Below are positions 10,801 to 20,516 of a stretch of DNA of 64,000 nucleotides, piece after piece. Every line of letters begins with the position of its first letter. Within the stretch, counting starts at the first letter, position 1. Made by a program: the position numbers and the translations under genes. The stretch lies in the NCBI GenBank assembly GCA_006503475.1, contig RSEH01000050.1, forward strand, positions 1 through 64,000, written 5' to 3'. Source of the stretch: Stentor roeselii. Taxonomy: Eukaryota > Ciliophora > Heterotrichea > Heterotrichida > Stentoridae. The notes under the pieces were generated by a model, which was given only the letters and a program-made list of their open reading frames with translations, had not been told where the DNA came from and made no database searches.

Positions 10801-12397
10801 AAATCCTTGAAGGATTTATTGAATCTATACTTTCTATTATAAGAGTTTGTGAATCACTTGAAGATAAAGGACTGAATATGCTACTTTCTTGAAATTTAAC
10901 ATTACTGTCAAACTGGTATATGAAATCTCCTGGAAATAACTTGATGTTAGTGAAGGTTCTTGAAACTTTAATGAAAGCTTGGTATAAAGAAAGGAAAGGG
11001 TTTTCATAGCTTCCATCTCCTGAGACTTGAGGCTCGGCACTTGAATTAACAAAGATAACTTCAGGATTATTACCTGTTCCAATTGTTGAGATAGTGCACC
11101 AGGTCACCTCTGAATCCTTCGAAAACAGCTGAGACAAGTTCTTATTCATTTCAGTAGACTCAGGACAAGACTCCATATCAGAAAAGTTCTCATTATTCAC
11201 CATAAACCCCTTAAAAACAACACAACTTTCATTACTAGCTCTTAGACAGTTCTGAATATTATTATCACCTCTTCCCATACACCAAAGAGCGCCAGGTGAA
11301 TAGCAAGGAGAAGTCACTTCACACTTCAATCCATCAAGAGTATCAAAAAACTTCAAATCAGACTCACTGCACCCATCAGGTAATTCACCAACATCGAAAA
11401 AATTAAAATTTTTATACATCAAAGTGCTTAAAATTCTCGACCTTCTGATAAAATCATCTTCAGAGTCCTGGATGTTAAACCAACAATCAGCCACAAAACA
11501 ACTTTCAACATTTTCACTTTTTCTTGCAATGATAAATTGATTTCCTTGTAAATATTGAAAACAACCTGAAGAACATGAACAGTCTGAATAATCAAAGTGA
11601 CACTGGGAATTTAAACATTCTTTGTTACAGATACTGTCACCGATCATCGAGTCAAAACATCCTGAGGCGCAAGAACCGCATTTTCCATTTTTAAACCTGC
11701 ATCGTTCGTTATTGCACGGGTCAGAAAAGCCTTTACATTTAGTTCCTAGCTCTTCTTTAGTACATCCTTCACTGCAGAGACAGTCATTTCCATCAAAGTC
11801 ACAGAAATCTAAAAAACAAGACTCATCACAGACTCCATTATTGACTTGAGAAAGCAAACAATTCGAAGAACAATGATCACTGCAAGGATTTCCTTTAACT
11901 TGATAACATTTCTCATTTCTACACAAGTCATTTTCGCAAGTTTCTTTGAAAATATCAGTTTTTCCACAGCCTTCAACACAAATATTGCATTCTTTTAAAT
12001 CATATTCACAATTCACTACATTACAAGGACTACTCTCATCACATTTCTCATTCAGTAGTTCTTCTAAAGTGCATCCTGATGCGCATATTCCACAGTTACC
12101 TAAATCAAAAGCGCATTTTATGTTGTTACACACTTCGTCGCATTGGTCGTTACTGAGAAGTTCTTCTGTGCAACCTTGCGATAAACAGGAAATGAAGCAG
12201 TCTGAAGTACTGAATAGTTCTGAATTCGAAATTTCATCAGAAAAGACTCCAGAGTCGAAATTGCAGAGAATATTGTTGCAGGATAAATCACAGAATCGGT
12301 CTCCTAGGTAGGATCGAGGACAGGCTGTGAAGGGACATTGCAGTGAAAGACTTATTGGAAGAAGGCTAAGTGGGTAGATGATTAAGAACAGAACCAT
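4853..12397 (-). CDS. Giant LNR / beta-helix / Cys-rich / polytopic surface protein, copy B (2514 aa)
   Basis: Layout read from the sequence: signal peptide (residues 1-19); seven to eight Lin-12/Notch-like modules with the C-x-G-x-x-CD-x-x-CNN-x-x-C-x-FD spacing (about 20-330); a conserved linker with CMGRGDNNIQNC; a long Asn-rich right-handed beta-helix beginning near SGDGSYENPFLSLYQA (about 459-1800) with many N-x-S/T sites; a GCC2/GCC3 (ephrin-receptor-like) segment with CPEGGICPGG (about 1856-1952); 8-9 membrane helices (about 1960-2312); and a Ser/Asp/Glu-rich tail of about 200 residues. The single exon starts at ATG 12397 after ATTAAAT. The fold order predicts a large extracellular adhesin or receptor. 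The ligand and role are unknown, and I recognise no named family for the whole chain. Neighbours on both sides are paralogs in the same direction. Confidence 0.9.
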   Translation of the reverse strand: MVLFLIIYPLSLLPISLSLQCPFTACPRSYLGDRFCDLSCNNILCNFDSGVFSDEISNSELFSTSDCFISCLSQGCTEELLSNDQCDEVCNNIKCAFDLGNCGICASGCTLEELLNEKCDESSPCNVVNCEYDLKECNICVEGCGKTDIFKETCENDLCRNEKCYQVKGNPCSDHCSSNCLLSQVNNGVCDESCFLDFCDFDGNDCLCSEGCTKEELGTKCKGFSDPCNNERCRFKNGKCGSCASGCFDSMIGDSICNKECLNSQCHFDYSDCSCSSGCFQYLQGNQFIIARKSENVESCFVADCWFNIQDSEDDFIRRSRILSTLMYKNFNFFDVGELPDGCSESDLKFFDTLDGLKCEVTSPCYSPGALWCMGRGDNNIQNCLRASNESCVVFKGFMVNNENFSDMESCPESTEMNKNLSQLFSKDSEVTWCTISTIGTGNNPEVIFVNSSAEPQVSGDGSYENPFLSLYQAFIKVSRTFTNIKLFPGDFIYQFDSNVKFQESSIFSPLSSSDSQTLIIESIDSINPSRIYWSEAFSFGSETDLLKISWKGRIIIKNIEFHGENILKKGCELGNEECLYCPFFTMYYGEYFEIHVVNDKYQEYSIDLSLDLFTQMKKCEIYESSEFFVFHGPATLINVTFQSFRNKFKSLIKSFSSLELENVNFFKVQPSGKGVVIDVSCISSCESINFSFNKGNVEDMTYGYEINEDLKSGGFLKINDIHSIKLFQVKFQFNIAYSSPSSFLSTSFISVTNFLGSVLIDDCLFLNLYVNTLISIDTSSLVYKNLVKDDEGNSVAYNQLHFQLSNSKFKNVYTSTNFIKYFTQQTTQNVKIFNVEFFSVCAAGSSIISLIFDGILKKIDTFGEIIKVNEVTASINKRIIEMEELRFFGVSTGEFVILVKRNPNVYLKDIKVAYLYDGSRDSVSVIVDEFRREKKYFTIVPRTDQIGDLKCSGSIKIEECFNVESNLVYSEENDCYDRYSSSGLIFEKITGNLTLISTIFLNIYSACTFGCILLFNEIKVQINIQNTSIDFVYNPDGTLIEFYKCDQIFIQDFKVSQLNVNISSPITIIDFTSFTIIDSILKNINNYYGDCGFLMFQASGSTESTINITSSTLEDIYVYGNSGLFMIDSLSGSQSHNIYIKNVTFQRVSAAHGIFLYVSKKIKIKDSLISEIRGSFNYDSISMIYDSHSGGILKLFDVEFTFNDNIDFLGVLAEYQGEGDQLELSHFRVIHSTRVDQVFQITGKNIEVVTLRFYRIFVKNITSYIDNQLGKTMKINAVTLRIEDIDVSFMAVAAEIVNAGLVINNGDFSNLKESFINVQSQGFFLCSWCNIYDNFAALFSVTGESFIQINDSNIFNNTYQGSGCTLFEIDSLGNEKNVILRTLIKDNKSIGSKLVELSITNFYLIDSFYINNIAGFSAFPGIVAFGTDLYLINTTFSRDLGEPYSPLVYSGLYGYLTAIDSRFLNGNSKVHGGAIAVVECQRLVITGCTFKNNTSLENGGALYSTRTKTTISNSYFEGNSAKSGSDLHLSENNYSILNSSFFESKLLSTKETFSLEVSGNSLLIDQVNIKNLELSISAVSCIGLKEVTIKNTWISGIKGRKFGSVYFEGGSLNGTVIINNSTFENNSCQNNGGAIVVSDMNLVVNNSLISYNEALLDGGGIFYQSPNCRSCKFNITGNTRIQENKAGKNGGALRWLNFKPNIDSSVDISNNSAESGSNVASVPAFLGLRNRRLGQKTSDGFDYSLENIAPGQMVNYSIILYIYDSEGNVITTENSSEISLVSTDENLIITGKKTFKSISGKFNITGFILRGFPGSSVSFNATTNSISKKNVENDDFEYRNSFTISTTLRTCKFGEASDSDACLVCPEGKYLIKTEASCKSCPEGGICPGGSAIWVKPGYYRTTNESEVLYRCSFEESCSGNDKDYRTECYKGYTGITCNVCDKGYTKASDGKCSKCPGNILNYFILIFIIIAFFIISAILVNTTISSAFAAKAKHSIYIKIFTNYLQLVFLTSEFDLAWPNYVVELFGAQKTAASASEVAFSVDCYEENDGNFYERIYYKKMILYSMLPIIIVLLSSLAWAMISWLNRSKNVFKRELPLTIIIVYFLIHPNLVKFMFSNFSCQEFDQIGSYLTSNYAIKCWTTIHIKYSLYLSLPSIIIWSLGIPSLVLIRMIKQRKHLHHDKNKVMYGFLCNGYRTSKFYWEFMIIYRKIIIICIIVFLGQVSNDVQALTVTIVLLLAIFLQYRLHPYNSIELNHMEMEALITATLTIYCGLYYLTGDIGEAVKLILFGLIILGNCYFIFTWFYWMCLAVADAIVKIIPNLKHFCKKGDAFDEDFNTEKIGIPKTFYDESDGARKFTFINYDDTTFSNFNVQSMKHLFFYVFKDSIDNRRTSHLDSRYEHFRNKKKSSNFQISEIPEEDYSIECSSAEENLNEFLNDSLSSVEKSEDKSRNSYFQCNPRSNSSSSDILRSSSSIYNKGKNSKDEDEFENSIARIITESDDNNGFILSESEDN

Positions 12398-13415
12398 ATT
12401 TAATGACCTGATGAAATTCAGATGTTTGAATAGGAATTTTTAGAGAAAAACTTAGTCTTTTAGGGAAAATTTAAAACTAATTAGGAAGTGATGTGAAAAT
12501 TTAGAGGTTTTATTAGTGATGGTGATTTTTATTAGGTAGGAGAGTATATAGGTTTTAATTGTGCTTCACTAGTTCAACTCGCTTAATGATACTTTAAGGC
12601 TTAGGAATTTTATAGGTTTGATTTTAAATTGCTGGAAAGATTTAGGTGAAGTTTAGTTCAATGAAATTTAATCTAACATCTGCTGATTATTTTGTAGAGT
12701 TAATCATATCTGCTAGGTTTGTGAATTCGGAAAGGAATTAACCTTAAGGAATGAAAATCAAGACTTAAGTATGGACTAATTAGATTCAAATCAAGGTTAA
12801 TATATGCACCTACTATAAATAAACTTCAATTATTTAAAGTGACTCAACATTTGTATAGAATTCTTCAAAAATCTGCTAAATCAAAAATTTACAAAAATAC
12901 CCTAATTATTCCTTTTTCCGACAGAAATACTTTAAACTCCCCTTTAGAATAAAACAATATCGAATATAAGTTAGAATATTATCAGAGTCTAAATCATTAT
13001 TTCACCTAGCCTATCAGCGATTATTAAAAAATTTGAGATTCTCACATGAAGTGATATTTTATGAATTCATTTAGAGCCTAAAATCTAATTGTATCCAAAT
13101 TTCTGTCAAATGTGATTATTTATATATCTTATTAAGAGTTAATTACCTAAAATCTGAGAATTCAATTCTTGTATTAAAATTAATTCAAGGTTTTAAAGAA
13201 TCTCAATGTTTGAGAATTTATGATTGAAATAAGGGATAATCCTATAACTAACCATAAAATGATAGAAAAGAGAAAATAATTAGAGAAATTAATGCATTTT
13301 TTTTAGATAAATAAAGATTTACTTAGATTTACTTTATAGTATTTTTACTTTGTTCTAAAAGTTAATAAATTTATTTGAGTTTCATATCAAAGAGTTATAT
13401 AATTAAAATAAAATA
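12398..13415. other. AT-rich intergenic spacer between copies B and C
   Basis: This is about 1 kb without a supportable gene. The bases next to 12397 carry copy B's TATAA-like start context (ATTAAAT on the minus strand). I saw no paralog fragment or repeat here. Such a long spacer contrasts with the few-bp spacers right of 32.6 kb. Confidence 0.6.
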
Positions 13416-16400
13416 TTAAAAGTTTCCATATCTCTCATCATCGAAAGTGTTTGGGAATTCCGCTTTCTCGGTAATTGAAGATTGTTCACAGTCATCTTGT
13501 TTAAAAATTAGTCTCAAAAATGTATTTTTTATAGAAAGAACTACACAAATCCAATATATCCAGGACAATACAAAGTAAGAATTTCCTAAAATATACATAA
13601 AAAAAAATACCAACCTGTAAATATCACCGATTTCTTCTTTCAAATAAAAAATTCTGCAGTAATTTGCAAATAACGCTGTAATGATAACCTTCATTTCAAA
13701 TTTATTTAGTTGATTAGTCTCAAAAGGATCAGCTTGATTCTGCAAGTAAATCGAAAATATTAAAACTAAAGCTACAGAAAGAGTTTTAAACTCAATTGAA
13801 ACTTTAGGAAACAAAACAAAGATACAAATAATAACAATGTTTCTGGATATCATCAAAAATTGCCAGTAAAATTTAGAGGTTTTGTACCCTGTGCATAAAA
13901 ACCCGAATAATACTTGATGGTTTTCGGAATCAAGCATTTTTCTTTTTTTTATTATGAGGGTTAGAGTAAGGAAGGGAATTCCGAAAGACCAGAGAATCAA
14001 GGAAGGGAGAGTTATGTATGAAAAGTATTTTAAGAAGACCTCTGAAGAACATTTTATTGCATAGTTTACTGTCAAAAAGCTACCTATCTTGTCGAATTCT
14101 TCACATGAAAAGTTAGAAAGTATGGATTTTGTCAAAGAAGGATGAATCAAAATATACATGACACTGATTGTAAGTGGCACCTCTCTTCGAAATTTCTGTT
14201 TTAATTCATTGAATCTGCTTAAAATTGCCCAAGTAAAACCAGATATAAAAAAGATAATAATAGGCACTATTGAACGAAATATGATATTTTTGTAAAAAAT
14301 ATCTTCATAATCACTCCCAGCGCTTTTTCTTTGATAACAATCAAAAGAAACTAAAAACCTTTCAAAAAAGATCCCATTTTTCTGTCCTCCCATCAGTCTC
14401 CCCACAAAATTTGGCAACAAAAGTTCAAATTCAGTAGTAACATAAACAATCTGCAAATAATTCATAAAAATTCTAATAAAAACCAAATTCATTCTATTCC
14501 TTCCAAATTCAGACCTCAAAACACAATAAACCAAAACCGCAGTTAAACCAAAAAATCCCCCAAAAATAAAAATAATTAAAAAAATATTCCAAAGTTGATC
14601 AGGGCATTCTCGACATTTCCCATCACAAGATTTTGTATAAGCCCCTTGACAAACACTGCAAGTAATCCCTGAGTATCCCTTCAAGCATTGACTATAAAAA
14701 CCCTGAAGATTTCCCAAGCATGAATCTTGAAAAGGACATTTGTAAAGCACTTCAGATTCATTTGAGGTTCGATAAAATCCTGGCTTTACCCAAATATCTG
14801 AACCTCCAGGACAGATGCCTCCATCAGGGCAAGGTTTACAGAAATCTGAAGTTTGAATTGAATAATACCCTTGAGAACAGACTAAACAAGTATCATTGTC
14901 AGTCGCTTCTCCTTTAGTGCAATTTCTGAGTTGAACTTTGAATATAAAGTTATTTTTATAGTCGTTGTTATCGTTGCGAACGTTTTCTTTTGATATCGAA
15001 TCGATAGTCGAGTTCAAAAAAACTACTGACCCTGGAGAAGCTTTTAGAATAAATCCAGAAAAATCAAATATTCCTGAAGAGGCTTGAATAAAACTTTCAC
15101 CTGCAATAATCACTCGCTTGTCAAGTGAAAGTAAAGAAATCCTACTGGAATTATCAGTGGTTATTAAATTGCCTTCAACATCAAAAAGATAAAACTTGGC
15201 TAAATTTCTCATTATTTGCCCTGGAGGCACATTATCAATGAAATAATCGAATTGATGATCAGTCTTTTCCAACATTCTAGTTTTAATCCCGATGAATGAA
15301 GGGACTCCTGCGATGTCATTTCCGTAACTTGCTGAATTATTGAAAATTTCAACAGTTGAGTCAATATTCGGCTTGAAGTTCAACCATCTGATGCCTCCAC
15401 CATTTCGCTTCGCTTTATTTTTCATCATTTTCGTATTACCCTTGATGTCAAAAGTGCAAGTCTTGCATTCAGGAGCTTGAATAAAAATCCCTCCTCCATC
15501 AACGCCTGCCTCATTGAAAGAAATTAAAGAATCAAGTAAAATAAGGTTCATATCACTTAAAAAAAAACCAGCTCCACTTTTATTGCAAAAATTTTGCTCA
15601 AAAGTTGATTTATCTATAATAAGAGTGCCGTGTGAAAAGCTTCCATCGAAAAAACAGGCTCCGAATTCATTTCCAGATACTCCAGAAATCAAACTTCGGG
15701 AAATATTTACTTGATTGAAACTGAGACAAGAAAGAGCAGAAATTAATGGATCAGGGTTTATAATACGCACCTGATCTAAAGTGAAAAAGTCGCCTGAGGC
15801 TTGAATGGAAAACTGTTGATTGGTTGAAAATACTTTCGATTGATAAAAGTTTGAGTTAACTATTGAGTAGCTGCTGCCTGAAAGGCTCAGGTCTGAACCA
15901 GACTTTGCAGAATTTCCTTGAAAGAAACTATTGGTGATTTTTGTGAATGTTGATAAAGATTTAATTGCTCCTCCTTCTTCATGTGAAGAGTTGTTTTTGA
16001 AGGTACATCCATCTATTTCTGAATTCTCGCAATTTTCTATTGTAATCGCTCCTCCACCTTGTTGGGAACATCCGCTGAAGAAACTAGAATTGAAGATTGT
16101 GAGGTTTCCAAGTAAAGAAGAATAAATAAAAGACCCGCACTGTTCAAGTGAATGAGAAAAAGTCGAGTTTTTTATAAGTAAGTCAGTTTCGTATGTCACT
16201 ATCTCGGAATATGAAGATTCTTCTGAGAAATTATCGATAAACTCTGAATCTACCAAGAAAAGGTTGGTCTTTGTTAACTTAAACAGCTTACCATCCATAA
16301 GATGGTTATTTTTAAACACTGTTTTTTCAACCAGGTTGTTTTTAACACCCACAGAATCGATTTCAATCATCATGAACTGCGACCTGTGAAAATTTTTAAA

Positions 16401-19400
16401 AACTTCTGAATTGTTCAAGATTATGTAACTTCCACTGCTTATTATAAACAAATTTCCGTAATTTTCATGAATTTTACAGAAAGAACACTTAAAAAATCCC
16501 TGGCTTTGACTGTTTATCAGAGTTTCAGACAAACCCTGGAAATCTCCTTCCTCTACCTCAAGACCAGCATTCGACAATTTCCCTGCAAGGCTCATATGAC
16601 TGATTCTTAATCGACTAGCAATTAAAGTCAAATCATTTAACTTAATTGATTTCGCAAGTTTTCCCTCTACAATCGATGAAACATTCTGCATAAAAACATC
16701 ATTAAAACTAATAAAAACTTCATCAATCTTTGTACCTGTAAACTGAAAAACTTGCTCAGCTTTTGATGTGTTAAAAACTCTGAAATTATTCAATTCCAGG
16801 AAATTTCCTTTTCCTTCATATTCTGCAACAATTCCAGGAAAATGAATATCTTTGTTGTTTTTGAATTCAACATCTGAAAAGTTCAAGATGCCTTTTTGAT
16901 GAGAGTCGTAAATCATTGAAGTTGAATTAAAATTTTGACTTCCTCGAATTTCTGAAATTAATGATTGGTTTATAAATAATTTTCTTGAAGTGTAGAGAAA
17001 AACGCTTTGACTGGCGGAAACTTTTTGGAAAGTCACGTTTTTGATGAAAATGTTTTGTGATTGAAAAGATCCTAATGGGTCTATTGTGAACAGTCCTGAA
17101 CCTCCTGTTGATTTTAAGTCGAAAAATCTTGAATTTAAAATGTTTATTGTTGACTCTCTTGTGCCTAATGAAACTAGCTTTAAAAATCCGCTACCACTGT
17201 AGAAGTTTTTTATGTTCTCTATGTTGGAGTTTATCATTGTATATTGGGAAAAGTCAGAAACGTATATCACTGGAGATGCCCAGTTTATAACATTTTTTGC
17301 TTTGAAATCTTTTAGGAGAATTGAGTCGCATTTTAAAAATTCGACAAGACCGCCTCCTGTGTTATTTACATCGTTGATGGATGTGTTATAAATACTTAGA
17401 GGGCCATATATATCACTAAATGATAATAAATTTGCATATAAACTATTCGAAATAATCTGATAAAAGTAGCTTGAATTCAAGTTGACACTTCCTGAAATTT
17501 TATAAAAAATGAATCCAGAAGGAGCATGATCATATTCACAATAAATATCTTCATTATAAACCGATAAAACATCCAAATTATAACATTCCTCCAACTTAGA
17601 AGCTCCAGAGCATATCAAATCTCCAACTTGATCATTTCTCGGAGTAATAGACAAATACTTCCCATTCTCCTTAAATTCATCAATAATAACTGAAACAGAA
17701 TCTTGATTCCCATCACTCATTTTAACAATATTAATATTCTTCAATAAAACATTCGGATTTCTCTTAATATAAATAACGAACTCTCCAGTTTTCACTTCAA
17801 AAAAGTAAATATTTTCAATCTCAACCGTCCTTTTTTTGATAATTCCAGTTTCTTGATTAATAGTAACTTCTTCGCCATCAGTATCCATTTTCATCAATAA
17901 CCCATCAAAATTCAATGAAATGATAGAAGATCTAGCAGCTCTTATAGTTTTAAACTCGACATTAAAAATCCTGACATTTTGAGTAGTCATCTGAGTGGAA
18001 GACCTGATGAAGTAATTTGAAGAGTAAATATTTTCAAACTTTGAATTTGAAAGTTGAAAATGTAGCTGGTTATATGCCAAGCTTTCCCTTTTAGAGTTCA
18101 TCTGAAGATTATTATATTTAAGTGAACTTGTATCAATGTGGATCAAATTGTTCACATATAGATTTGAAAAGGAACAGCTGTCAATCATTAAAGTTCCAAT
18201 AAAGTTTATAATACTTATAAATGTGGTGATCATTGAAGCATCTTGTTGACTGTAAGCAACATTAAACTTGAAATTAATGTCAATGATTTCTATTGAATTA
18301 ATATCTTTGATTTTAAGGAATCCTCCAGTTTTTATGAAATTGTTTATTTCGTATCCAAAATTCAAATCCTCAACAATTCCTTTGATGTAATGGAAATTAA
18401 ATTTTTCGCAGTTATTTGAACAAGTCGCATCAATCACAACTCCTAAGCTGCTAGGCTGTAGTTTAATGAAGTCCACATTGTTCAGCTCTATGGTCGAGGT
18501 CACTTTGATCAAAGAGTTAAACTGGTTTCTAAATGATTGAAAAGTTACATTAATTATTTTTGTCTCTCCATTGAAAATAAACAAGTCAATATTTTTATAT
18601 TTCTCGCATTTGCTCATCTGACTTCCAGGATCAAAAAAATCGCTCTGTTCATAAAGTTTATTTTTGTCACTTAAAAACGGTAAAAAAGTCTCATTTCTAT
18701 AAAAGATTGAATCAAGGTCAGTCAAACCATCACCTCTAAATCTTGTAAAAAACGGGCAATAAAAGCAGAAGTCTGAGTCAAGTTCACATCCATCTTTTAA
18801 AATTTTATCCCCTCTGAAAATAATGTTTTTTATGATTATTGTTTTGCTAGAAATGATCTTTAAAATATCGAATTTTGAATTATAAGTGAAGCCTTCTGAC
18901 CAGTAAACTTCTGAACGATTTTCTGAATTTAAACCTTCTATAATAAGATGTTTTGTTTGAGTTAAAAATAAAGGATTGAAAATATCACTTCCTTTAATTT
19001 TTACTTTACTGTCATACTTGTAAACAAAAACACCTGGAAATAGTTTGATTTCGTTAAATTCTCGAGAAATATTAGCAAAAGCTTGATATAAAGAAAGAAA
19101 AGGGTTTTCAATGCTTCCTTCTCCTGAGACTTGCGGTTGGTCACTGGGGCCGACGTAGATGGTATAAGAGTTATTACCTGTTCCTATAAATCTCTTGGTG
19201 CACCAGACAACTTTCTCAGAACTACTTGAAAACAACTCAGTTAAATTCGAGTTATAATCTAAATCTTCAGGACAAGATGATAAATTATTGAAGCAAGTAT
19301 TATTTATCATAAATCCTTCACAAATAACACAAGTAGTATTCGTTGCTCTTAAACAGTTCGGAATATAGTTGTTACTTCTTCCCATGCACCAAAGAGCCTT

Positions 19401-20516
19401 ATCCGAGTAACAAGGCGAAGAGATATCACATTTCGGTCCATCAGGCATATCAAACAATTTCATATCAACTTCGCTACAACCCTCTGGAATCTTATCCAAA
19501 TCCAAAAAAGAGTAATTTTGATAAATCAAACTACTTAAAATCCTCGATCTTCTAATAAAGTCATCATTTGAATCCTGGATGTTAAACCAACAGTCAGGAA
19601 CAAAGCAGCTTTGTTCATACCGACTATCACTTAAACGTACGAATTCATTTCCTATATAAATCATGAAGCAGTCAAAAGCACAACTACATTCAGGTTCCTC
19701 TTCAAGCCAATCAGGCATACGATTATTATTCAAACATTCAGGATTGCACCTCGAATTCGATATCATATCATAGAAACACCCTGGCGAGAAGTACCCACAT
19801 TTTCGATTTTTATATTCGCAATGGAAATTATTGCAAGGGTCAGAAAGTCCTTTACATTCTGTTTCAAGTTCTTCTTCAGTACACCCAGGACTACAAATAC
19901 AGTCATTTCCATCAAAGTCGCAAGTTTCACCACTACACAAAAATTCACAGATTCCGTTATTCACCTGAGAATGTAAACATCCAAAGAAGCAATAATCACT
20001 GCAAGGGTTTCCTTTTATATAAGCACACATTTGATGCCTGCAGATTTCATTTTCACAGGTATCTTTAATAACATCTGACAATCCACAGCCCTCAACACAA
20101 ATGTTACATTCACGTAAGTCGTTTATACATTGCTCGTTATCGCAAGGACTGCCCTTATCGCACTTCTTGTTATACAGAAGCTCTGATGTGCATCCAGAAG
20201 AGCATGTCCCGCAAAGACCTAAGTCAAAAGCGCATTGTGGACTGTTGCAGATTTCATCACACTCGTCGTTTTCCAGAAGATCTTCTGTGCACCCTGAATA
20301 TAAACAGGAAACAAAACAGTCTGAAACTCGGAAAATTTCTAAATTTGAGATATTCTCGGAAAAGACGGGAGAATCGAAATTGCAGAGGATGTTGTTGCAT
20401 TCGTAGTTGCAGTGAGAATTTCCTAAGTATCTTCGTTCACATGAAATCATTGGGCAGTCAAAGTTGGAACTTGCTTGGACTAGACTGGTTAAAGAATATG
20501 TGAGGTGTAAAAACAT
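13416..20516 (-). CDS. Giant LNR / beta-helix / Cys-rich / polytopic surface protein, copy C, short tail (2366 aa)
   Basis: It has the same order of parts as copy B: leader (1-16), LNR-like modules (about 20-320), beta-helix starting at SGEGSIENPFLSLYQA (about 465-1750), Cys-rich segment with CPDGGICPGG (about 1875-1965) and membrane helices (about 1972-2332). It ends soon after the last helix. B and D continue from a shared TFYDE-x-DGAR motif into long tails, whereas C reads TFDDERYGNF and stops at TAA. The sequence beyond that stop shows no remnant of a tail, so the loss is not a recent point mutation. The last LNR modules are also less regular (CLNNNRMPDWLEEEPECSC). This copy therefore probably differs from B and D in cytosolic signalling or anchoring. 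The start is ATG 20516 after CAATAAA. Confidence 0.9.
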   Translation of the reverse strand: MFLHLTYSLTSLVQASSNFDCPMISCERRYLGNSHCNYECNNILCNFDSPVFSENISNLEIFRVSDCFVSCLYSGCTEDLLENDECDEICNSPQCAFDLGLCGTCSSGCTSELLYNKKCDKGSPCDNEQCINDLRECNICVEGCGLSDVIKDTCENEICRHQMCAYIKGNPCSDYCFFGCLHSQVNNGICEFLCSGETCDFDGNDCICSPGCTEEELETECKGLSDPCNNFHCEYKNRKCGYFSPGCFYDMISNSRCNPECLNNNRMPDWLEEEPECSCAFDCFMIYIGNEFVRLSDSRYEQSCFVPDCWFNIQDSNDDFIRRSRILSSLIYQNYSFLDLDKIPEGCSEVDMKLFDMPDGPKCDISSPCYSDKALWCMGRSNNYIPNCLRATNTTCVICEGFMINNTCFNNLSSCPEDLDYNSNLTELFSSSSEKVVWCTKRFIGTGNNSYTIYVGPSDQPQVSGEGSIENPFLSLYQAFANISREFNEIKLFPGVFVYKYDSKVKIKGSDIFNPLFLTQTKHLIIEGLNSENRSEVYWSEGFTYNSKFDILKIISSKTIIIKNIIFRGDKILKDGCELDSDFCFYCPFFTRFRGDGLTDLDSIFYRNETFLPFLSDKNKLYEQSDFFDPGSQMSKCEKYKNIDLFIFNGETKIINVTFQSFRNQFNSLIKVTSTIELNNVDFIKLQPSSLGVVIDATCSNNCEKFNFHYIKGIVEDLNFGYEINNFIKTGGFLKIKDINSIEIIDINFKFNVAYSQQDASMITTFISIINFIGTLMIDSCSFSNLYVNNLIHIDTSSLKYNNLQMNSKRESLAYNQLHFQLSNSKFENIYSSNYFIRSSTQMTTQNVRIFNVEFKTIRAARSSIISLNFDGLLMKMDTDGEEVTINQETGIIKKRTVEIENIYFFEVKTGEFVIYIKRNPNVLLKNINIVKMSDGNQDSVSVIIDEFKENGKYLSITPRNDQVGDLICSGASKLEECYNLDVLSVYNEDIYCEYDHAPSGFIFYKISGSVNLNSSYFYQIISNSLYANLLSFSDIYGPLSIYNTSINDVNNTGGGLVEFLKCDSILLKDFKAKNVINWASPVIYVSDFSQYTMINSNIENIKNFYSGSGFLKLVSLGTRESTINILNSRFFDLKSTGGSGLFTIDPLGSFQSQNIFIKNVTFQKVSASQSVFLYTSRKLFINQSLISEIRGSQNFNSTSMIYDSHQKGILNFSDVEFKNNKDIHFPGIVAEYEGKGNFLELNNFRVFNTSKAEQVFQFTGTKIDEVFISFNDVFMQNVSSIVEGKLAKSIKLNDLTLIASRLRISHMSLAGKLSNAGLEVEEGDFQGLSETLINSQSQGFFKCSFCKIHENYGNLFIISSGSYIILNNSEVFKNFHRSQFMMIEIDSVGVKNNLVEKTVFKNNHLMDGKLFKLTKTNLFLVDSEFIDNFSEESSYSEIVTYETDLLIKNSTFSHSLEQCGSFIYSSLLGNLTIFNSSFFSGCSQQGGGAITIENCENSEIDGCTFKNNSSHEEGGAIKSLSTFTKITNSFFQGNSAKSGSDLSLSGSSYSIVNSNFYQSKVFSTNQQFSIQASGDFFTLDQVRIINPDPLISALSCLSFNQVNISRSLISGVSGNEFGACFFDGSFSHGTLIIDKSTFEQNFCNKSGAGFFLSDMNLILLDSLISFNEAGVDGGGIFIQAPECKTCTFDIKGNTKMMKNKAKRNGGGIRWLNFKPNIDSTVEIFNNSASYGNDIAGVPSFIGIKTRMLEKTDHQFDYFIDNVPPGQIMRNLAKFYLFDVEGNLITTDNSSRISLLSLDKRVIIAGESFIQASSGIFDFSGFILKASPGSVVFLNSTIDSISKENVRNDNNDYKNNFIFKVQLRNCTKGEATDNDTCLVCSQGYYSIQTSDFCKPCPDGGICPGGSDIWVKPGFYRTSNESEVLYKCPFQDSCLGNLQGFYSQCLKGYSGITCSVCQGAYTKSCDGKCRECPDQLWNIFLIIFIFGGFFGLTAVLVYCVLRSEFGRNRMNLVFIRIFMNYLQIVYVTTEFELLLPNFVGRLMGGQKNGIFFERFLVSFDCYQRKSAGSDYEDIFYKNIIFRSIVPIIIFFISGFTWAILSRFNELKQKFRREVPLTISVMYILIHPSLTKSILSNFSCEEFDKIGSFLTVNYAIKCSSEVFLKYFSYITLPSLILWSFGIPFLTLTLIIKKRKMLDSENHQVLFGFLCTGYKTSKFYWQFLMISRNIVIICIFVLFPKVSIEFKTLSVALVLIFSIYLQNQADPFETNQLNKFEMKVIITALFANYCRIFYLKEEIGDIYRLVFFFMYILGNSYFVLSWIYWICVVLSIKNTFLRLIFKQDDCEQSSITEKAEFPNTFDDERYGNF

